From Bradyrhizobium arachidis (GTDB taxonomy: Bacteria; Pseudomonadota; Alphaproteobacteria; Rhizobiales; Xanthobacteraceae): a stretch of 64,000 nucleotides of DNA. Below the pieces are notes generated by a model. It did not search any database. It saw only the letters and a list, made by a program, of their open reading frames with translations, and was not told where the DNA came from. The position numbers were made by a program, and so were the translations under genes. The stretch covers positions 1,488,001 through 1,552,000 of the forward strand of contig NZ_CP077970.1 in assembly GCF_024758505.1 (NCBI RefSeq), in the 5' to 3' direction. Within the stretch, counting starts at the first letter, position 1; every line of letters begins with the position of its first letter. Of this stretch, positions 57,961 to 64,000 are shown piece after piece.

Positions 57961-59328
57961 ATGCGGCGCAATGATGAGATGAAGCTCGGTCTGTTCCTAA
58001 GTCGCGCGGGATATCACGAAGGTGCATGGCGCGACCCGAGCGTTCCAACGAATGGCGCAGTTGATATCGACCACTATGCTCACCTAGCAGCACTTGCCGA
58101 AGGTGCTGCGTTTCACTTCGTATTTCTCGCAGATCACCAAAGCGTAACAGATGATCACGCAGCCATAGCTCGTGTAAGCCGAAACGATGGGTTCGAACCA
58201 ATTACGCTGTTGTCGGCGCTTTCATCAAGAACACAGGACATCGGCCTTGTCGCGACAGCAACGACGACGTACTATCACCCGTATCATCTTGCTCGCATGT
58301 TCGCATCGCTCGACCACCTATCGCGGGGACGTGCCGCTTGGAACATTGTCACCTCGGCATTTAATCTCGAAGCACAAAATTTCGGCGAAAAGGAGCATCT
58401 TGATCATGACACGCGCTACGCTCGTGCGAGAGAATTCGTAGAAGTCGTCAAGGGTTTGTGGGACACGTGGAAGGATGACGCGTTCATTCGCGACAAACAA
58501 AGTGGTATTTACGCTGATATCACGAAGCTGCATATACTTAACCACGAAGGGATCTACTTTTCGGTCAGAGGCCCACTGAACGTCGCGAGGCCGCTGCAAG
58601 GCTATCCCGTTTTGGTTCAGGCTGGCTCATCCGATGCCGGTGTAGCGTTCGCTGCAGAAGTTGGCGAGGTCGTGTTCACCGCTGAACCTTTTTTAGAGAA
58701 CGGTAAACGATATTACGCAACACTCAAAGAGAAAGCGCGCGCACTTGGACGGCAGGACGATCAGGTGCTAGTCATGCCGGGCATTGTCCCGATCGTCGGG
58801 AGGACAAAGCAAGAAGCGTCTGAGAAACTTCAAAAGCTACAATCGTATACGCATATCGACGTTTTAATTGGGGCGGCTGATCTTTGGCTGGGGGCTGTCA
58901 CCGACCTGCGTTCAATCAATCTCGACTCATTGGTCCCCGAGACTTTGCCTCAGACGAATTCGATCCAGAGCCGTCAGAAGCTGCTCGTCGGCTTGGCCGT
59001 ACGCCAGAAACTCACCTGGAGACAACTGATCCGATTGATATCGGACAGCAAAGGCCATCTGATGGTTGTTGGAACACCGGAGGAGATCGCAAACGCTATG
59101 GTGGATTCATTTGATCAACATGCGGCTGACGGATTCAATGTGCTGCCGGCAACGTTTCCTGGCGGATTTAAGGATTTTGTTGAGCTTGTTGTTCCCGAAC
59201 TACGCCGACGAGGAAAATTCAGATTCAGATACTCCGGACCAACTCTAAGAGATAACCTCGGTCTTAACCGGCCGCTCAATCGGTTCACGCAGGCGGGTGT
59301 AAGCGGTGAACGAGTGTCCAAGGAGTAA
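57961..59328 (+). CDS. LLM-class FMN-dependent monooxygenase (NtaA/SnaA/DszA-like)
   Basis: A 455-residue flavin monooxygenase. ATG 57961 follows a GGAGA site; ATG 57979 (MKLGLFLS) is an alternative. Family landmarks: KLGLFLSRAGYHEGAWRDPS, DIDHYAHLAALAEGAAFHFV, FEPITLLSALSSRTQDIGLV, TATTTYYHPYHLARMFASLD, GRAAWNIVTSAFNLEAQNFG, ARPLQGYPVLVQAGSSDAG and, near the end, GTPEEIANAMVDSFDQHAAD. These are typical of the NtaA/SnaA/DszA group, which uses reduced FMN from a separate reductase to oxidise substrates such as nitrilotriacetate, EDTA or sulfur heterocycles. No reductase gene is nearby and the substrate is unknown. Confidence 0.82.
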   Translation: MRRNDEMKLGLFLSRAGYHEGAWRDPSVPTNGAVDIDHYAHLAALAEGAAFHFVFLADHQSVTDDHAAIARVSRNDGFEPITLLSALSSRTQDIGLVATATTTYYHPYHLARMFASLDHLSRGRAAWNIVTSAFNLEAQNFGEKEHLDHDTRYARAREFVEVVKGLWDTWKDDAFIRDKQSGIYADITKLHILNHEGIYFSVRGPLNVARPLQGYPVLVQAGSSDAGVAFAAEVGEVVFTAEPFLENGKRYYATLKEKARALGRQDDQVLVMPGIVPIVGRTKQEASEKLQKLQSYTHIDVLIGAADLWLGAVTDLRSINLDSLVPETLPQTNSIQSRQKLLVGLAVRQKLTWRQLIRLISDSKGHLMVVGTPEEIANAMVDSFDQHAADGFNVLPATFPGGFKDFVELVVPELRRRGKFRFRYSGPTLRDNLGLNRPLNRFTQAGVSGERVSKE

Positions 59329-59429
59329 GCCGCATCCGGTTTTTGGCGTGGCGGTATGTCCTGACATTGCCGCTTCCGGATCTCGGTCCTGGACCAGAAA
59401 TTCGCGACATTTGGGGGGGCTGGGCTTGA

Positions 59430-59880
59430 GCATGTATCGGCAGAAGTGTTCAATGAAAGGGAGGATATCGTCGGCGGATTTGGTCCATTGAAATGGCTTG
59501 GATCTGCATTGTGATGACTGATGAAGTCCATAACATGTCTGCGCGCAAGCCTGGACGCTACGATAAATACCGCGGCGGATCTTCTTGTCGGTGATGCGCG
59601 AAGAAGCGCTCGACCTGATTGAGCCAGGACGAGCTGGTCGGCGTGAGATGGACATGCTAGCGCCGCCGTTCGGCGAGCAAGTTGCGGATTAGTGAGGCCT
59701 TGTGGGTAGCGCAGTTGTCCATAACGAGATGGACATCTAGATCGCGCGGCGCGGCGGCCTCGGTCTCCTCGAGAAAGCCACATTTCCTCCTTCGACATAG
59801 GCCCGGGTTGCGCTTAAAGCTCTTCGGGCTTTCTCGATCCCCAACTCCGCCAAGGTTTCCAGTCATTTGCCCTTACACAA
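59430..59880 (-). pseudogene. IS630-family transposase C-terminal fragment
   Basis: Minus strand: DVHLVMDNCATHKASLIRNL (second Asp, MDN), then in another frame SSRITDKKIRRGIYRSVQA, MDFISHHNADP and FQWTKSADDILPFIEHFCRY. Frame changes and the missing N-terminal half make it inactive. Its end touches the monooxygenase stop region. Confidence 0.65.
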
Positions 59881-59905
59881 TAAGATGGGTAGGAGACGCG
59901 GCGGC

Positions 59906-60440
59906 TCAGGCCGCGAGCTTAGGCCGATAGAATTCTCCAGTCGTCATCATTGCCCAGATGATCCGAGCCAACTTGTTGACAACGGCGATAGCGACGACCC
60001 TGGGGCGACGCCGTTCAAGCAGAGCTTCGATCCAGCCGCCTCCGATCCGCGAGCGTGCCTTTGGGTACCGAACGACGCTACATGCTTCGATGATAAGCAA
60101 GTGTTTGAGATAGGAATCGCCCTGTTTTGTTATCCGGCCGAGCCGATCCTTCCCTTCTGGTGGAATTCTGCTTAGGCGCAAGCGAGGCCGGGAACTCTCG
60201 CCCAGAGCGGAACATGGACGGGTCCGGCACAGTCGCGGCGAGCGCTGTGGCCGTGATCGGGCCAATGCCGCGGATGAAGGAGCAACTTCGTCATCGGATG
60301 CGCCCTCTCGAGCTCGGCGAGCTCCTGCTCGACTGCTTCGATCTGCGACAAGCGCAGTCAGCGCCATGCGGGCATTGGCTGGTAGCGTCAGCCCGTCGCC
60401 ATCCAGCATCGCCACCAAGCTGTCCACCCGTTGGCGTCCT
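59906..60440 (-). pseudogene. IS110-family transposase C-terminal fragment
   Basis: Minus strand: GKDRLGRITKQGDSYLKHLL, then ERRRPRVVAIAVVNKLARII, WAMMTTGEFYRP, the transposase_20 tail. Upstream parts are in other frames. Confidence 0.6.
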
Positions 60441-60755
60441 TGATTGCTGAACGCGGCGCTGTTTACCTCGTTGACCCAGGCCCGGGCCATGATTGAGCGT
60501 GGCGGGCCGACTACAAGGATGCGTGACCTCACTCCCAGCTCGGATGGAAGACACCATCGGAGTCCGCGTTCACCTGCAACCCGCGACGATCTGGCGCTGC
60601 GCTATGCCGATGGCTCCGCACCAGCTCCCGTCGCTATCGCCGTCGAATTGGGCAAATCCACCAACGAACTCAAGACTGGACAACACTTGCGGGCAAGATC
60701 AAACCTCAAGAGTCTCGCCGCGATAATCCGCTTACCCGGCTAAAGCATGATGAAA
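60441..60755. other. IS-junction DNA, no gene recognised
   Basis: Spacer between IS110 and IS630 fragments; short overlapping frames only. Confidence 0.35.
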
Positions 60756-61040
60756 TTAGCTTCGATAACCTGAGTTTTTGAGATAGTTCGCGCATTCTTC
60801 GGGTGTGAAGGCGTCAAGGAGCTTGCCGATAGCGGCGCAGACCGCATCGACGGTTCGTGCGGCAGCCTTTCGGAGCAGATGTTTGAGCTTGGCACAGACC
60901 TGTTCGATCGGGTTCAGGTCGGGTGAGTATTTTGGGAGGAAGAACAGCTTGGCTCCGGCGGAGCGAATGAGCTGGCGCACGGCTTTGCTTCTGTGGCTGC
61001 CGAGATTGATGGGGTGGACGCCCCCTCACGGCATCGCTGT
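60756..61040 (-). pseudogene. IS630-family transposase C-terminal fragment
   Basis: Minus strand: VRQLIRSAGAKLFFLPKYSP, DLNPIEQVCAKLKHLLRKAA, the DDE_3 tail with its catalytic Glu (NPIEQ) and a regular C-terminus ending NYLKNSGYRS. The preceding HPINLGSHRSK is also in place; the rest of the gene is gone. Confidence 0.7.
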
Positions 61041-61079
61041 GCCAAAGTGGTGTCGACCATCACTTGAACGGAGGCGTCC

Positions 61080-61329
61080 ATGTCGGAAGATGGCATAATC
61101 GGGTTGGATATCGCGAAGAATGTGTTCCAGATGCACGGCGCGGATGGATCAGGAACCGTGCTTTTCCGCAAGAAGCTGCGCCGGGATCAGGTCCTTAAAT
61201 GTCTTGCCGCGCAGCCGACTTGCACGGTCGCCATGGAGGCCTGCGCCAGCAGCCACTACTGGGGGCGCGAAATCGGGAGACTGGGGCATGCGGTGCGACT
61301 CATTGCGCCAGACTATGTAAAGCCTTTCG
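61080..61329 (+). pseudogene. IS110-family transposase, 5' exon (interrupted by group II intron)
   Basis: Reads MSEDGIIGLDIAKNVFQMHG, CLAAQPTCTVAMEACASSHY, APDYVKPF and stops at the first base of a Val codon (61329). The next base starts the intron. The frame resumes exactly at 63199. Confidence 0.75.
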
Positions 61330-61798
61330 GTGCGCCCCGACGTGGAGGAAGGATCCACCCAGAGAGTTGTTGATTGATCTGGTAGCTGACGGGTCTGGAC
61401 GAGCAATCGGACGGATCGAAGCCTCGTGACAAAGGTCGCTTTGGGCGGCCGAGCAATCCAGCGGGGCGTAACGTGAGTGAAGCCTGAGCACGCCTCGAAA
61501 GTTACGATGTGGACGCCGACCCGATCGTATGGCGGGGAAGGCCGCGCCGACAGGGAAGCAATCGACACATGCACCTGTCTGGTCCACCGGGGTAATGGGC
61601 ATGGCACGTTGGAAAGGTAATACGGGTAATCGGGGGAGACCCGCCTCGGTCGGAGGTCGCACCTTCGACATCGAGTAAGTCGATGGACCGGGCGGGAGTC
61701 GGACAGGGACGTAAGACCGTTGATGCCGGATGCCGGCGGAGGAAAGGACCCTGACTTGTGGTGTGCTTTTGAAGATGGTCAGGACAGGGTGATTGGCG

Positions 61799-63097
61799 AT
61801 GAGCCTCACCAACACCTGAAAAGATCAGGAACCTTCAGAGAAAGCTCTATTGCAAGGCGAAGGCGGAGCCTGACTTCCGCTTCTATTTGCTTTACGACAA
61901 GATCTGCCGAGAGGACATGCTGCGCCACGCCTACGAGCTGTCTCGCGCGAACGCGGGAGCTCCGGGCGTGGACGGGGTGACTTTCGAGCAGATTGAAGCG
62001 TCAGGTATGGAAGCATGGTTGGCGGGACTGCGCGAAGATCTCGTTTCGAGGACGTACCGACCCGATCCGGTGCGGCGGGCGATGATCGCAAAGCCGGGGG
62101 GAGGCGAGCGTGCGCTCGGCATACCCACCGTTCGGTGTCGCGTGATTCAGGCTGCCGCCAAGCTCGTGTTGGAACCAATCTTCGAAGCGGACTTTATCGG
62201 CCGCGACGCAGCGCGGTCGATGCCGTCAGGGAAGTGCACCGGCTTTTATGCCGGGGCTACACGGACGTTGTTGATGCTGACCTGTCGAAGTACTTCGACA
62301 CGATTCCGCATTCGGACCTCCTCAAATCGGTGACCCGACGCATCGTCGACCGGACTGTGTTATGGCTGATCAAGCTGTGGCTGAAGACACCGGTTGAAGA
62401 GCGGGATAGCAAAGGAGGCCGGCGCATGAGTGGCGGCAAGAGCAGCACGAGTGGCACCCCTCAGGGCGGTGTTCTCAGTCCGTTGCTCTCCGTGATCTAC
62501 ATGAACCGGTTCCTGAAGCACTGGCGTCTCAGCGGACGGTGCGAGGCATACCGCGCACACGTCATCTCATATGCCGATGACTTTGTCATCCTCAGCCGCG
62601 GGCATGCGGAAGAGGCTTTGGCATGGACAGAGGTGGTGATGACGAAACTCGGGTTGACACTCAACGAGGAGAAAACGTCGGTGAAAGACGCCCGGCGCGA
62701 GAGCTTCGACTTCCTGGGCTACAGCCTCGGACCTCGTCGATTCCCGAACGGGGGGCGGTGGTATTTAGGAGCCGCGCCGTCCAAGAAAAGCGTGCAGCGG
62801 ATCAAGAGGAAAATCAGCGACCTGCTGGTGCCGGGCAACATGGGCGCATGGCCGCAAGTTCGAGCAAGCCTCAATCGCCTCCTAGGTGGTTGGGCGGCTT
62901 ACTTCAGCTATGGTTCACTTGCCTCGGCTCACCAAGCCGTTGACCGACACGTCTATGACCGCGTGCTCGCGTTTCTACGCAGACGACACAAAGCGCCAGG
63001 ACGAGGCGTCAGACAATTCTCTCACGAGTTCTGTGGGGACACTGGCGTGCTTGTACTGAACCGCGTGCGTAGGAGGTCGCCGACGTGTGCCTTGTGA
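61799..63097 (+). pseudogene. ltrA: Group II intron reverse transcriptase/maturase, frameshifted
   Basis: ATG 61799 (MSLTN) loses frame by one base near 61814; the next frame reads PEKIRNLQRKLYCKAKAE, ANAGAPGVDGVTFEQIEASG and ERALGIPTVRCRVIQAAAKL. A second break near 62197-62204 removes part of the finger region, after which YRPRRSAVDAVREVHRLL, DADLSKYFDTIPHSDLL and GTPQGGVLSPLLSVIYMNRF follow, with the catalytic YADD at 62570-62581 (SYADDFVIL). The maturase region X (GWAAYFSYGSLASAHQAVD) is present through to 63097. Catalytic Asp residues remain, but the protein cannot be made in one piece. Confidence 0.8.
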
Positions 63098-63110
63098 GGA
63101 AACCAGTCGG

Positions 63111-63145
63111 GAAGCCGGATGCGGGAAAACTGCCTGTCCGGTTTG
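63111..63145 (+). ncRNA. Group II intron domain V hairpin
   Basis: GAAGCCGGATGCGGGAAAAC begins a stem closed by TGTCCGGTTTG, with inner pairs GCGG/CTGC around a GAAAA loop. It sits 53 bases before the intron end, as expected, and is the catalytic core of the ribozyme. Confidence 0.7.
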
Positions 63146-63198
63146 ATGAGCGGGGAGAGGAAAGGTAACTGTGCCGCCGCGCCTCTCCTCGACTCCAC

Positions 63199-63476
63199 TA
63201 AAGCGGCAGAAGAATGATGCCGCCGATGCGGAAGCAATCTGCGAAGCCGCCCAGCGGCCGACGATGCGTTTCGTGGCGGTGAAGAACGAGGAGCAACGGG
63301 CCGCGGCCATTGTGTTTCGCGCCCGCGACCTCCTGGTGCGTCAGCGCACCCAAACCATCAATGCGCTCCGCGGCCATCTGACCGAATTTGGGGTGGTGGC
63401 GGCGCAAGGTCCCTCCCATGTTACCAAACTCGTTTCCGCGATCATCGGCCATGACACAGACATTCCTGAGTTGGCC
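63199..63476 (+). pseudogene. IS110-family transposase, 3' exon, truncated by IS481
   Basis: Reads KRQKNDAADAEAICEAAQRP, MRFVAVKNEEQRAAAIVFRA, INALRGHLTEFGVVAAQG and breaks after GHDTDIPEL, where the IS481 end (63475) begins. The C-terminal transposase_20 domain is lost, so even the spliced product would be inactive. Confidence 0.75.
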
Positions 63477-64000
63477 CTAGGTGTTTAGTCCCGGCATTTG
63501 CTGGAGCGGATTAAGTTTGAATCGTTCCGGCTGGGAAGTCCAGCATTTGCAGATGTATTCGTAAGGCGTGAGGCCCTTCCGGGTCTTCAGCCGTCGAGCG
63601 TAATTGTAGGCGTTGATGAAGTCGGCGAGGTGAGCTTCGAGCTGATCGTGTCGATCGTAATGGTAGCGTGGGACGGTGGCTTCCTTGATCGTGCGGTTCA
63701 TGCGCTCGACCTGGCCATTGGTCCAGGGATGCTTGATCTTGGTCAGCCGATGTTCGATGCCATTCTCTTGGCAGTGCAAATCGAACATATGTGTCACGTA
63801 TCGTGCCGTCGGGCCGTCCGCGTAGCGCGGCGGGAAGGTGAACTGGATCCCATTGTCGGTGAGAATCGTGTGGATCTTGTAGGGGACAGCCGCGATCAGA
63901 GCTTCGAGGAAGGCCGAGGCAGAGGTCCTTCCCGTCTTCCTGACTAGTTGCACGAAGGCGAACTTGCTCGTGCGATCGATGGCGACGTAGAGGTAGAGCT
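63477..64000 (-). CDS. IS481-family transposase, C-terminal part (runs off the window)
   Basis: The minus strand from the window edge reads LYLYVAIDRTSKFAFVQLV, LEALIAAVPYKIHTILTDNG (second Asp), CQENGIEHRLTKIKHPWTNG, QVERMNRTIKEATVPRYHYD (Glu) and ends MPGLNT at 63477-63479. An intact integrase-core half with D and E residues; its start lies beyond 64000. It is the best-preserved of the IS481 copies in the window. Confidence 0.8.
   Translation of the reverse strand, partial: LYLYVAIDRTSKFAFVQLVRKTGRTSASAFLEALIAAVPYKIHTILTDNGIQFTFPPRYADGPTARYVTHMFDLHCQENGIEHRLTKIKHPWTNGQVERMNRTIKEATVPRYHYDRHDQLEAHLADFINAYNYARRLKTRKGLTPYEYICKCWTSQPERFKLNPLQQMPGLNT

Larger units (their letters stand above)
61330..63198 (+). 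mobile_element. Group II intron inserted in an IS110 transposase gene
   Basis: 1869 bases starting GTGCG, the group II 5' consensus, and ending in AC before exon 2. Joining 61329 to 63199 restores GTA AAG CGG CAG, that is PF-V-KRQ, in frame with the transposase. It carries a reverse-transcriptase/maturase gene and a domain V hairpin near the 3' end. The RT gene is broken, so splicing and mobility now would need another copy's maturase. Confidence 0.85.

Noticed and set aside
1..64000. CRISPR arrays, rRNA and tRNA genes
   Set aside because: No regularly spaced repeats, rRNA landmarks or T-loop/anticodon-arm patterns were found on either strand by eye; a covariance-model scan would be needed to be certain.

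Overview
The window looks like accessory DNA of a GC-rich alphaproteobacterium of the Bradyrhizobium/Rhizobiales type: a mobile or symbiosis-island-like region. The pointers are the trb order (trbB-C-D-E-J-K-L-F-G-I plus a DUF2274 gene), LuxI/LuxR-type quorum-sensing genes beside it, and many IS remnants of families common in rhizobia. No nod, nif, rRNA, tRNA or CRISPR feature was recognised. The organism call is inference from remembered protein families, not from a search.

Region 1 (1-23950) is a defence/DNA-processing neighbourhood. It holds a broken HNH-type gene followed by an intact 1098-residue SF2 helicase. Next comes a four-gene cassette: TerB-domain protein, BrxD-like ATPase (DUF2791), Lhr/BrxHI-like helicase and a TM0106-like RecB nuclease-helicase. 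Three of the four are broken and only the Lhr-like helicase is intact. After a potassium-channel gene and transposase and ABC-transporter debris comes an intact three-gene minus-strand operon: a Ser/Thr-kinase-like protein, a compact UvrD/REP-like helicase and a 480-residue protein I do not recognise. That operon is the best candidate here for an undescribed system.

Region 2 (23950-39950) is a mating-pair-formation (type IV secretion) locus: a CopG-like regulator, an MFS transporter with a coupled 50-residue ORF, a complete-looking tightly overlapping trb operon, DUF2274 and a convergent LysR gene. A LuxI-type synthase and a LuxR-type receptor on the minus strand probably link transfer to cell density. 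No relaxase (TraA) or coupling protein (TraG) lies in the window.

Region 3 (39950-64000) is an insertion-sequence graveyard with a few intact metabolic genes: an EctB-like aminotransferase coupled to a 2-oxoglutarate/Fe(II) oxygenase, an Asp/Glu-racemase-like protein and a flavin-dependent monooxygenase. Between them lie a decayed ahpC-ahpD operon, nested IS elements (IS110 in IS5, IS701 in IS481), an IS3 element, IS630/IS21/IS66-like scraps, and a group II intron (61330-63198) interrupting an IS110 transposase so that removal restores the reading frame.

Many genes carry single-base frameshifts or nonsense codons. In a raw read some could be sequencing errors, but several genes combine frameshifts, nonsense codons and internal deletions, which points to real decay. 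Functions are family-level calls from motifs read by eye.
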